Assembly (NCBI GenBank): GCA_022414725.1
Contig: CM039462.1
Span: 73,345,803 to 73,409,802 of the forward strand
Direction of reading: 5' to 3'
Length of the DNA stretch: 64,000 nucleotides
Source of the DNA: Microglena sp. YARC
Lineage: Eukaryota > Chlorophyta > Chlorophyceae > Chlamydomonadales > Chlamydomonadaceae
The translations under genes and the position numbers were made by a program. This document shows positions 10,250-19,783 of this stretch, in pieces; positions within the stretch are counted from its first letter, which is position 1, and the number at the start of each line of letters is the position of its first letter. The notes below the pieces were generated by a model. That model saw nothing but the letters and a program-made list of their open reading frames with translations, did not search any database and was not told where the DNA came from.

Positions 10250-11524
10250 TGTCTCATTTTCACATGCGGTAAGTGCAACCCACGAGTTTGATTTGTTCTC
10301 TATTTTCACCGAATGAACAATCGCACGTGATCTTCGCAACAGTGCACGCCCTAACCATATCATCGTATTCATCCTCTCCCCAAGGATACAAGGATTGCCG
10401 CATGCACACGCCCGTATGTCGGACGCGACTAGCAAGTCACCGTTCCGTATGTCCCCTCCCTGTCCACACACTAGCACCCCCCCCTCGCCAGCAGAGTTCT
10501 CACTGACCCGCCCTAGTAGAGAGTCTTTTCCCGGCAGGCGCGCGATCACGGTGCCCACCTGAAATTCCCTCCCTCCGTCGTTCGTATGCACTGTGCTCAC
10601 AACGCCGAAGACGCGCGGGTCCCGAGCGCGACGGCAAAGCGTCACCACTGGCAGAGCCTCATCCACGTCGAGGAGGTCCTCGCACCCGTCGAGGTCGCAG
10701 TACGCGCCGGTGGCCACCACCACAGCGCCAGGCCACAAAGCAAGAAGATCCTCCCCCTCCACAACCCGGCACCGATGCTGGCCTGTGAAGTTAAGCACTC
10801 CGGGCCTGAAGGATCCCGTTAGACGCGTGGACACCCCATCTTCGGACAGGAAGACCAAGTCTTTGGAGGCGACATCACCAAAGACAGCCCACGACGAGGG
10901 GCCCGGGAACGAGAGCGCTCCGCCTAGACGCGTTAGGTCCGCATTAAGTTCGAGCGTGTACTTGTTACTCTGGGCTGCTCGGTATCCGCACACGCGGTTC
11001 ATGACGTTGATCTCTCCCTCGCTGGCAGTCTGTGCACCTGCACCGATCGCGAGGGAGAGAGCACCTCCCGCCGTCGCGCCGGCGCCGATGGCCACTCCCC
11101 CTTTGGCACCGACACTCGATGCGGAGCCTATCGCCACGGCATCCTCGACGTTCCCCGCGCCAACGTCTGCGGCGCATCCCACGAGAGTATTCGCCCTGCC
11201 GGAGACAATTGTCGCGCCAGCGAGAGCTCCCACGACCGTCGTCGCGCCACCGCCCACCAGCGAGGTCGCCGACGAGTACCCGATGACGCAGTTGTAAGAG
11301 GAGGCTAGGCGCAAGGCGGACTCGCCCCCTACGACCACATTGTATGAGCCTGTGCGTGAAAACAACGCCACCTGGTACCCCAAGTAGGAGTTCAAGATGC
11401 CTACGGATTGTGGCGCTGCGTTGTAACCGACCGACAGAGACTGATTCTGAGTCGTCGCGATCCCCCCCCCCTTCGATTGGTCCTCGCCCGTGAGATTCGC
11501 GTTACCGGAAGAAGATATAGACAT
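10247..11524 (-). CDS. YadA-head-like fibre protein with virion-fibre C-terminal domain (unit A)
   Basis: 425 codons starting MSISSSGNANLTGED. Residues about 30-190 show repeating GxxAxAxG/A patterns (AVAIGSASSVGAKGGVAIGAG), the left-handed beta-roll of trimeric adhesin heads. This is followed by a domain of the kind found in giant-virus and phage fibres, ending in a GDLLVASDI motif; in related proteins this is followed by PG-x-x-MRQ and a YTVAK-like stretch, which unit B preserves. In this unit a one-base loss near 10413 changes the last 60 residues. It is probably a trimeric surface fibre. The start lies four bases from the end of the 127-codon gene upstream, suggesting co-transcription. 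Confidence 0.75.
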   Translation of the reverse strand: MSISSSGNANLTGEDQSKGGGIATTQNQSLSVGYNAAPQSVGILNSYLGYQVALFSRTGSYNVVVGGESALRLASSYNCVIGYSSATSLVGGGATTVVGALAGATIVSGRANTLVGCAADVGAGNVEDAVAIGSASSVGAKGGVAIGAGATAGGALSLAIGAGAQTASEGEINVMNRVCGYRAAQSNKYTLELNADLTRLGGALSFPGPSSWAVFGDVASKDLVFLSEDGVSTRLTGSFRPGVLNFTGQHRCRVVEGEDLLALWPGAVVVATGAYCDLDGCEDLLDVDEALPVVTLCRRARDPRVFGVVSTVHTNDGGREFQVGTVIARLPGKDSLLGRVSENSAGEGGVLVCGQGGDIRNGDLLVASDIRACACGNPCILGERMNTMIWLGRALLRRSRAIVHSVKIENKSNSWVALTACENET

Positions 11525-11908
11525 TTATTGGAAACCACCATAATGATTGTGCAGAATTTGTCGTAATACTCGGTCATACGGTGTTGTTAAATTTTTTAAG
11601 CACTTCCACCATCTTATCAACACTAGCTTGAATTTGTTTGGTGTCTCCCTATCATTGATGATGTATGTGTTGACGCGCCCGATAATGTAATGGACTAACA
11701 ATTCTGCCATGTTGTCGTTGTCTGTACACAAATTACCGTAATCGACATTGATGAATCCAGCCGTATCTAACTTGAATTCGAGGACATTCTCGGTAAATGT
11801 GACTGTAAAATCCTTATCGTATGTTTCTTTTATTTTTTTGAGATGTTGTTCCATAAGTTCCTTCAAGTAGTTGGACACGCAAGGAGAAGGAGGTGTTTGC
11901 GCAGCCAT
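11525..11908 (-). CDS. Small unrecognised protein (unit A)
   Basis: Starts MAAQTPPSPCVSNYLKELM; a charged, helical N-terminus followed by FTVTFTENVLEFKLD beta-type sequence. In this copy the frame runs 127 codons up to the fibre gene. In unit B the frame stops after 95 codons. The copies differ by one base in each of two homopolymers (CCC/CCCC and TTT/TTTT near 11637-11650), and an intermediate combination would end near 11577, so the last 30-40 residues of both versions are doubtful. No domain recognised. Confidence 0.5.
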   Translation of the reverse strand: MAAQTPPSPCVSNYLKELMEQHLKKIKETYDKDFTVTFTENVLEFKLDTAGFINVDYGNLCTDNDNMAELLVHYIIGRVNTYIINDRETPNKFKLVLIRWWKCLKNLTTPYDRVLRQILHNHYGGFQ

Positions 11909-11967
11909 GTTTTATTACACATCTGTCATACATTTTAGACCAATTTTAATTGGGTGTACGCGCAAAG

Positions 11968-12026
11968 TACACTCGACGGAACACTTAAATGATTGACCTA
12001 CATTCGGCGGAACAGTAAAATGAAAC
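11968..12026 (+). promoter_or_regulatory. Two tandem copies of the CGGAACA motif
   Basis: 11968-11992 is the exact inverted partner of 10047-10071, and 11998-12026 is a diverged second copy (CATTCGGCGGAACAGTAAAATG). They lie between the start of the 127-codon gene and the end of the 159-codon gene, both on the minus strand. A promoter, enhancer-like or termination role is possible; the sequence alone does not decide. Confidence 0.45.
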
Positions 12027-12121
12027 ATATATCAGATGGAAATAAATGTACGACATCGCCGTTAGAAAATTGGCGTTAAGAATGGTCGCTGACTTGGGAT
12101 TTCGTACATGGTGTCCAAAAC

Positions 12122-12601
12122 TTATTTGAGAAAAACTGTATTCATGAGCTTCAGCGCCTCCACGGCCTCGGCCTCGAGGTAGGAAGTCGGGTACTTCGTG
12201 ACGCACTGTGCATGGTCGGTCATCCTCTTCGGCTTGGTTGAGTGCGCCTCCTTATTGGGAAGAATATTCTCCGGATGTGTTTGAGCCCCGAAGCCAGGAT
12301 GCGGTGTTTCGATTAATCTGAAGACGCCCATGTAGATTGGTTTGTTCCCTGCACAAAATATGGTTTGCCACATCATGGACGCGATGTTGCTGTACATGCT
12401 CATCCGGACGAGCACCACTTCGAAGTCGCCGGTGATTAGCATGTTGTACACATGCGGGGCGCAGATGTGGTTCGGGACGAAGACCATGTACTCCTTGCCC
12501 CCCTTGATGATGCACACGCTTAACGCGTGGATGCCTTGCTGGCTGTAGATGGAGAGGATCGATCTCGTGGCGAAAATTATGTCGTTCACGTAAGGATTCA
12601 T
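12122..12601 (-). CDS. Unrecognised 159-codon protein (unit A)
   Basis: Starts MNPYVNDIIFATRSILSIYSQQG and ends TVFLK, base composition like the viral genes. The N-terminal half is rich in beta-type hydrophobic stretches (GKEYMVFVPNHICAPHVYNML, EVVLVRMSMYSNIASM). No motif recognised. It begins directly after the junction where the AT-rich kinesin copy is cut off. A longer minus-strand ORF (12252-13055) reads through from the kinesin in another frame and is an artefact of the junction. Confidence 0.6.
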   Translation of the reverse strand: MNPYVNDIIFATRSILSIYSQQGIHALSVCIIKGGKEYMVFVPNHICAPHVYNMLITGDFEVVLVRMSMYSNIASMMWQTIFCAGNKPIYMGVFRLIETPHPGFGAQTHPENILPNKEAHSTKPKRMTDHAQCVTKYPTSYLEAEAVEALKLMNTVFLK

Positions 12602-12639
12602 TGATGCAATTTACAATTCTCACTTGAGAATATCCATCA

Positions 12640-14295
12640 TTTATACAAGTTTTGTGTGTTTGCATGAATTGAATCACCCAAATAGTGGTGGTACCTCTAT
12701 TACTTTTTATGTTAGCGAATTTCACGAGTTCTCCTACATCATTGCATTGAAATATATTGTCGACACCCGCGTAATCTGCTATATACATAGTTGCAGTTGT
12801 GTTATCTTTGAACGTCATAGTCAATTTGACGATCACATGGCCTCGAGAACTTTGTTTTTTATTAGCAGTTGCAGCAATTCGCCGTTGCTCAGGTTCGTCA
12901 ATGAAATAAATTATACAGTTCCCTAATTCGGTTGGGATTGCTTTATTATCTATAACATTAGTTTCAGAAAGAAAGGTATTATCAGTAGTACTTCGTTCAA
13001 ATGTCAATTTATGTTCTAACTGTCTTGTTAACTTTAATTGTTCAACATTACCCATAGTAATCTTCGAAAATTTCCATGGTTACGGTTGATACATCATTTA
13101 ATTTTGTAATTATATGTAACAATATCCCAGGTTCTGATTTAGACACCTTATCAGTATCTTTATATCTATAGTTTACCAATGTTGACGTCTTGCCTGCACC
13201 ACTCGAACCATACCCAACGACAAACACTGATTTTTTATTATGAAGCAATGTTAATATTTCTGTACACTTGTTAGCAACATTATAGTTGGTATCTTCTTCA
13301 AATAAAATGTTCGTAAATGGTCCAGAAACATAGGTTTTATCCATATTTATAAGTTTTATAAACAAATAGTTTTTGTTATTTTCTTTTTTTATCTCGAAAT
13401 TATTATATGATGACATATTACCATGTTCATTACCTCGCAATCTTATGTATGTAAGTAATTTAGGTTCGGTAACAAATTCTTTTAATATATCTTGAATACT
13501 TGTGCTAAAACATTCTAGAAACACATTTGTGTCTAATTTTATCAACCAGTTATTGAATTTATCACATGACTTTGTAATATTTTGTAACTCACATTTTTCT
13601 CCACTGGTGCAACTGAAGTCGAAATAAAGTTCAGTCACGAATTGTAAATTTGTTTGTTTAAAATTATCGTCAAAAAATATATATCGTTTATAACTTGCAA
13701 GCGAACCATTATTATTGAAGAGATTATTGAGTTCTACTTGTGTTAGTGACATAAGAATTGCTATGTGCGATTGGTTCATCATCAAATTATATAGCACCAT
13801 CATTATTAATATTCCATTATATTGATCTTCGCCTGATATATTATATTCGCCTGATATATCATCTTCTTTTGACCAATCGTATGTGGTTTTATATGTTTTT
13901 ATTATTTTGTTAATTTCTTGAAATGTTAATTTTTCATTCTTATTAAAATTTATTGTTTGTCTAGAACATTGTTTTCGTAAATCACCAAGTTGAGCATGGT
14001 ATTTTTGGACATTCTGTTTACTCTGTTTTTGCTCCTCCAAAGCCTGTTGGGCCAACCTAGCCTGTTGGGCCAACCTAGCCTGCCTGGCATTATTTTGCTC
14101 CACATGTTTGTCCAAACTAGCCTGTCTGGCCAAACTAGCCTTTTTGGCATTTTGTTGCTCCACCTGTTTCTCCACCATAGCTTGTTCCAATTCCTGCTTA
14201 GATTTCAGTCTTCCATGCTTCCCGAACACTTTATCTATAAGTTGGTCGATTTGCGTTTGAACATTTGTTATATTAAAGACAGGGTTCTTATCCAA
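12640..14295 (-). pseudogene. Kinesin-like motor gene copy A, 3'-truncated and frameshifted
   Basis: Homologous to the 3404-4977 gene but ends at about 12683, where the sequence switches to unrelated DNA shortly after switch II. One extra C near 13050 splits the frame into 13048-14295 and 12252-13055. The P-loop is intact, but switch I reads SSRGH instead of SSRSH and switch II DYAGVD instead of DYAGVE. The initiating ATG is gone (TTG) because the LINE tail starts next to it. The N-terminal RLAQQA repeat (18-bp units) is present in two copies here and three in copy B. Confidence 0.7.
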
Positions 14296-14296
14296 T

Positions 14297-14330
14297 AATA
14301 TTACATTACATTACATTACATTACATTACA
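14297..14330. repeat. LINE 3' microsatellite tail (ATTAC)n
   Basis: Six or so ATTAC units, TAATG on the element's own strand, form the 3' terminus of LINE copy 2; the same tail is at about 23843-23872 for copy 3 and, shorter, at 4978-4997 for copy 1. Confidence 0.8.
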
Positions 14331-14585
14331 TGTTAAAGTCTACTTGACACCGCGAGGGTGTATGAGACTCTGTGCTTTAAACAAAAGAAAAAGCACCCAC
14401 AAAGCAAAAACCCCATTACATCAGGGGTGTGTCGAGGACAAACAAACCAAACTCCCAACCACCGTTTTGGTGGCGTAGGTATTAAACCCCTTAGAGCCGG
14501 ACCCAGATCTCAACCACTTACAGTGGCGGAGGTAAGAAGCTAACAAATGAGAAGTCACAAGAAGAAGAAAAAAAGGGATGATAAA

Positions 14586-16653
14586 TTACGGTGCCACTAA
14601 GCAGTCCAGGGCTTCCTGTCTTGCTCTTCTACAAGTAGAAAGATAGTCGGCTAGGTTGCTCCAAAAAGACTTAGTGCTATTTCCATTCATAAAGGTTCTG
14701 AATGTGGAATCGCAGAATTCCACATTCCATACGGTTAAGTTGGTATCCTCATGGACATGCCTATAAATATCTGTAAACAGCTTCTGGTAGCGGAGGCGAA
14801 TATCATTATAAAAAGGGCACTCAAACATATGCATTTCATCCTCAGGTTTTTGGAACCCACACATTTGACAGTGTCTCATTGAGCGAGGGATGTGTGCTCT
14901 ATCCACCACCCTCATTCTTTCTGTGTTCAGCCAATGGGAACCCATTCTAAACTGTGCTATAGAACGAATCTGATCCTGCTTATGTAAGGCGGATGTAAAG
15001 GGAATCAAGCCATTCTCATCATTGCTGTTGGCTGCGAACCATTTTTGGTATCGGAGGCGTTTAAAGCCAACCCTTCTCTCATCAGGGATGTCTCTAACTG
15101 CATTGGTGTCACTTGGGTCCTTAAACCTCCATGACTCAAAAACTTCAGACATAATACCTTCGACATCGACAGCCTCCAAAATGTTGATGTTTTTACTGGA
15201 TCCTAGCTTGTGGAGAGCACAACGCAAGTCATGAACCCAGCCAGTGTTGGAGTCAAAAGATTCCTCAAGAGCCATTCTAATGAGATCCTCAGGTTCTTTA
15301 TGTATGGTCTTGTTCCAGAAGCGCAAAGCTTGTTTAAGCCAAGCAAAACACAACGGGGTTTTACCCAGCTCTTCCATGATAATATTAGATGTAGTAGATT
15401 GGCAAACACCCAACATTTGTTTAAGTATACCTCTATGCCATTTCTCACAAGCATGGTCATTTGAGATAAGTGTGTTGTTCAGAATAGAAGGAGCCCACAC
15501 CTCACAGCCAAAATTCAGGATAGGTTGTACAAGAGAATCAAACAGGTGGGTGAGAATATCAATATTGTATATCTCCATAGTATGGCATCGCCTACGGAGC
15601 ATGTGGTGTGCCTTTTGGGCCTTAGTGAGCATCCTAGAAAAAGCAGCTTTTGCACGATTGCTTGAGTCACCATCCACAAAGAGGGATCCCAAGTAGATAA
15701 AATATAACTTTGTAGAAAGTTGTGCTCCATCATAGACAAATTTGTAATCAGGATCCATGCGGGCCTCATCACAGAATTGCTTGTTGAAAACAACAATCTC
15801 AGTTTTCTTTATATTCACAGCCATCTTAGTAGCCTCACAGAAATCTCTCAGACAGTCAAGCATCGCTTGCATATCTGCCGGGGATTCTGCCATTATAGCT
15901 AGGTCATCAGCATAAAGTAACAGTTGCAGAATCTTTCCCCTAAGCTCAGCCCCTACATTTGGGAGCTTGGATTGGAGGAACGATTCAATTCTATCAATGA
16001 ACAGACCGAATAGGAGTGGGGATAGGGGGTCTCCTTGTTTAACTCCTACAAGGGATGGAAAGGAGGATCCAATGTCCCCATGTAGGCGAACTTGGAAAAC
16101 AACATGAATATACATGGACTTCAGAATACTGAGATAGGGGTCCTTGACTCCTAGCCTTGCTAAGCAATCCCATAGCAAGTCTCTGTTGACCCAATCATAA
16201 GCCTTCTTGAAATCAACAAAAGCCACAAAGAGTGGTTTTTTCTTTTCTCTATATTTATCTACAATATGGTTAAGAATGAATGATGCATCTGCAGTACCCC
16301 TACCACTTCTAAATCTATATTGGCCAGCGGCTCTGAGGTTGAATTCTTCTGACCAATCATCTAGTCTACGTAGCATGCAAAGGGAGAAGATCTTTTCCTA
16401 TGGAGTTGCTCACCGCAAGACCTCGATAGTTGTCCTTGTCATACACACTGCCTTTGGATTTGGGTACGGGTACCAAGGCAGCTGCAGCCCATTGGCTAGG
16501 GTAAGAAGTCTTCCAGATGAGATTAAATAGGTTAGTCATAGCTTGTACAAATCGGGAGTTGGCTTCATGGGAAGCAAATCTGTACCATTCTGCAGGGATA
16601 CCATCTACCCCGGGGGAGGAGTTTTTCCGTAGGGATTGGAGAACAGAAAACAC
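14586..16653 (-). CDS. LINE reverse transcriptase, lacking endonuclease, one frameshift
   Basis: Pieces 16366-16653 and 14586-16376 join across one extra T near 16395 that is absent in copy 1. Motifs of non-LTR reverse transcriptases appear in order: SSPGVDGIPAEW (fingers), FRSGRGTADASFIL, VAFVDFKKAYDWVNRDLLWDCL (first catalytic Asp), GVKQGDPLSPLLFGLFID, LLLYADDLAIMAES (the YADD pair), and GSLFVDGDSS. The C-terminus has a zinc-knuckle-like C-x2-C...H-x3-C (CQMCGFQKPEDEMHMFEC), usual in R1/Jockey-like LINEs. It would copy element RNA at a nicked target. Residues of the active site are intact although the ORF as sequenced is split. Confidence 0.85.
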
Positions 16654-16738
16654 CTCCTTGGTGGTAAAGTCTTGACATAACCATGTTGGTGCGGCCTCTA
16701 TCTGAGGTCCATCAGATTGATATGTATAAATGTGTCCA

Positions 16739-17050
16739 TCAGCTTGATATGTATAAATGCGTCAGTATATCAACGATGGATTGAACAAACACCAATGCAA
16801 TCTCGAATTGAATGTTTTTATATTCAGTTTTGTTTATAAAGTTAAAAGTTTTTGTACAATCTAGTTTACTTAATGTAATGAAATTGTAACCATACGTAAA
16901 TTTCCAATTTATTTCTTTGTCGAGTCCATTCAAAACATCCACACTTTGTTGTATGCAATCAGATAAGGATTAATTTTTTTTTCTTCTGTCTAATGTAGAT
17001 GTATGTCCTCTTTTAGGTATTCTATGCTGCTGCTGCTTCTGCAAAGACAT
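16739..17050 (-). pseudogene. Small AT-rich ORF (unit B), broken copy
   Basis: Copy of the 7188-7508 ORF. Frame 16739-16942 keeps the C-terminal 67 codons; single-base losses near 16935-16972 (shorter A and T runs than in unit A) and a shorter Gln tract break the rest. Confidence 0.5.
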
Positions 17051-17146
17051 CCGCGCTGAACGATCGGGGGCCGACTCTTTGAATTCTATAACATATTTTT
17101 TTAAAGAGAAATGAAATTAGATACCGTCTGCGACCACATCTCCTCC

Positions 17147-18350
17147 TCATTCTTCAGCGTCAACGTTCCCCGCATGATTCTCGGCGACCCCGTGCACTAG
17201 GATAGCTATAATTATTGGAAGTGGACCAAAGGGTCGCGAAAGCACGTCGTACACGGTGTCTAGCAACCGCATCACCCGGCGATACATGCGCGCGTTACGG
17301 TAGTTCCATAGCATGCGCCAAGACCCCATAAGTTGCCCCTGCAAAGTGCGCACTATATCTATTCCGTAAGCTCCCCCCCACCCCATACGAGCGTTCGAGC
17401 ACGAAGCTCCCAAGAAGGAGAACATCGCGTACGTCGCATGCAAGCTAAAGTCTACGTTTCGAGTATACAAGTAACCCTCAGGACCATCAGGACCATCAGG
17501 ACCATCAGGACCCTCAGGACCCTCAAGACCCTCAGGACCCTCAGGACCCTCAGGATCCTCATGACCCCCATTACCATCAGGACCCTCGGAGGGTCCCTGT
17601 GGAATTTGAAATAGCTCACCGATAGTCTGATCGCAGTCATGTATATTTGCATGTTGTGGAATGACGGCTGTCCAGTCTCCTTCGCATTGGACCTTTTCGT
17701 AAAGGTCCATTGCGCACGTGAGCACCATGGACAAGTATATGATTGTGTTCAAAGCGCGAGAGCACAATACCTCAACAGGCACCTGTGAGACGACGTCTCG
17801 ATGCCACCCTCTTCTCCAGGTCGCGCCATAGAGAGTCGAGCGAGCAAGCATCCGGAACACGTCGTCGTCCATACATATCTCGGCGGTAGAGCCTGACCAG
17901 GGGTCATACCAAGACAGACCGCTAATCAAATTATAGTTGGTGCAATCACTAATATTTGTCCCATCACTACTATTTGTTATTGTTGCTGACGTTTTTTGCG
18001 TTAATCACATGCAGGGCATTCCAGCGAGCAGCGTGAAGGATCGAGCAAACACACCTAACCAAGTTCGGAACCGTGATGTAGCTCTGGAGAAGGATGGGAA
18101 ATTCTTCGCCCTCTTGATTCAGGCATTCATGCGACTGTATGAAGCCGGGTAGTCCCCGGTCGAGGCACTTACGCAGTAGACGCTTCTTCACTGGAAGGAC
18201 GGCGTCGCGGCACGCGCGTGACGTCAACAACAGACTACCGATGTCCCCGCTACCGATACATATTCCATCATCGGGAGACCGGAAACGATTGTGATAAACC
18301 AACTGGTGCATCAAGATCGGCAAGATGTCGTCCTCGAAAGACGGCGGCAT
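17147..18350 (-). CDS. Unrecognised protein with collagen-like tract (unit B), frameshifted
   Basis: Copy of 7605-8806. ORFs 17970-18350 (N-terminus) and 17147-17929 (middle and C-terminus) are separated by an extra T in a T run near 17990. The collagen-like GPE/GPD tract is in frame here and leads into the C-terminal domain YLYTRNVDFSLHATYAMFSFLG and the hydrophobic end. Unit A is intact where B breaks and vice versa, which argues that both breaks are sequence errors. Confidence 0.6.
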
Positions 18351-18515
18351 GTATGACTCCGCACTTGTATTACTCTAATATTTGTATTATAGAACATTAA
18401 AAAAATACGACCCACGTTCCGCATGTACTGGTTGGTGGTGGATCGTCGCAACAAACATTATTTGCGCGGAATGCCACACAAAAAAATAACATGTACAGAA
18501 ACATAAGAAAAACAC

Positions 18516-19460
18516 ATGAGTGCACAGACAAATATTACAAATGGGGGTCAGGGAAATTGGCAGGTGAATGCGGCTGCTGCTTCTCAGGTGAATGCGGCTG
18601 CTGCTTCTCAGGGGAATGCGGCTGTTGCTCCCCAGGGGAATGCGGCTGTTGCTCCCCAGAGGAATGCGGCTGGTGCTCCCCAGGGGAATGCGGCTGTTGC
18701 TCCCCAAGGGAATGCGGCTGTTGCTCCCCAGAGGAATTCGGCTGTTGCTCCCCAGGGGAATGCGGCTGTTGCTCCCCAGGGGAATGCGGCTGTTGCGTCC
18801 CAGAGGAATGCGGCTGTTGCTCCCCAGGGGAATGCGGCTGCTGCTTCTCAGGGTCATGTTCAATATGCTCAGCCGGGGCAGGGGCATCAGGGGGCGGCTG
18901 CGGTGCAGGTGAATGTGCAGGGGAATGGGCAGGGGAATGTGCAGGGGAATGGGCAGGGGAATGGGCAGGGGAATGCTGTTCAGCAAGGAAATTCGAGGCA
19001 GTCTTTTACGTTGAGTGCTGCTGCGGGGCAGGGGCGGCAGGGGAATACTCAGCATGCGGCACAGCAGAATCCAGGGCATACATTGAAAATAATGAACGAT
19101 GACTTTCTCAAAGAGGATGGTATTGAACTTAAACTTGAAAATGGTTCTGTTGCCGATACTTTAACACAGTTGGTAACTTCTCATTTAAAGATTAATTTTC
19201 TGAGTAATATTACTTTTCCGAGTGATGTTGATAATCAATCCTTTCTGGAAAAGTCTGCTTATATATGTTACGCATTCTACGAGATTGCCATGTGGAACAA
19301 TCAGGGACAAAACAATGGCAACCTTCCCGATGTCAAATATGTTCGTGAAGACGCAGTGAATCGTGCGAAAAATGTTCTAACCGATAATATGCAATTAATA
19401 ATTCCTCCAGAAAATATAGACAAAATAAAAAAATACATTACAAATATAGAAGCTAAATAG
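18516..19460 (+). CDS. NAAVAPQ/GNGQ repeat protein (unit B), intact
   Basis: 314 codons from ATG 18516. Residues about 15-125 are tandem 8-9 residue blocks of the form (Q/R)(G/V)NAA(V/A)A(P/S)Q, then QGNGQGN blocks, then a unique C-terminal domain of about 110 residues with regular helix/strand-type sequence (SVADTLTQLVTSHLKINF, KSAYICYAFYEIAMWNNQG). The blocks are low-complexity and probably extended or fibrous; the C-terminal part may be the anchoring or interaction domain. No signal peptide seen. No family recognised. The opposite strand also stays open through the repeat (IPLGSNSR repeats), a by-product of the repeat length. Confidence 0.65.
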   Translation: MSAQTNITNGGQGNWQVNAAAASQVNAAAASQGNAAVAPQGNAAVAPQRNAAGAPQGNAAVAPQGNAAVAPQRNSAVAPQGNAAVAPQGNAAVASQRNAAVAPQGNAAAASQGHVQYAQPGQGHQGAAAVQVNVQGNGQGNVQGNGQGNGQGNAVQQGNSRQSFTLSAAAGQGRQGNTQHAAQQNPGHTLKIMNDDFLKEDGIELKLENGSVADTLTQLVTSHLKINFLSNITFPSDVDNQSFLEKSAYICYAFYEIAMWNNQGQNNGNLPDVKYVREDAVNRAKNVLTDNMQLIIPPENIDKIKKYITNIEAK

Positions 19461-19605
19461 ACTCCAAATGTCGCTGATGTTCTGGGGAATACCGTGAGCT
19501 AGACACCACCGACCAGTGGTCGCGACAACATTATGTCGCACTCCGATGTGGCCGTACACAATGAGACGTTTCATTTAAGTGTTCCGTCGAGTGTAGTTGT
19601 ACATG

Positions 19606-19773
19606 TAATGGGCGTTCCTGCCTCCCGGCCGATTTTTTTAAATTTCTAATCAGGATTTAGAGCCTCTTGAACGACTCGCTAGCTTGAGATATAAGCACCA
19701 AGGAATCACAATTCCGCTCCATACCATGTTTAGCAACCAGTCAAAATCGGCCGGGAGGCAGGAACGCCCATTA
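19606..19773. mobile_element. 168-bp MITE-like element (unit B)
   Basis: Second copy of the 10082-10249 element, with arms 19606-19636 and 19743-19773 again perfect inverses. It sits at the identical position, so it was duplicated with the array rather than inserted twice. Confidence 0.7.
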
Positions 19774-19783
19774 TGTCTCATTT

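Larger units (their letters stand above)
14297..16710 (-). mobile_element. LINE-type retrotransposon, copy 2 (best preserved)
   Basis: Minus strand. Consists of the TAATG tail, about 250 bp of 3' UTR, and a reverse transcriptase ORF without the upstream endonuclease. It has the layout of a 5'-truncated non-LTR element. Its nearly identical neighbours at 4978 and 23843 and the broken copy at 57515 show that it is either active or has been amplified with the surrounding DNA. Confidence 0.88.

Noticed and set aside
10593..11297. Plus-strand ORFs opposite the fibre gene (also 20235-20822)
   Set aside because: Shadows of a GC-rich repetitive gene; Arg/Pro/Thr-rich with no protein-like features.
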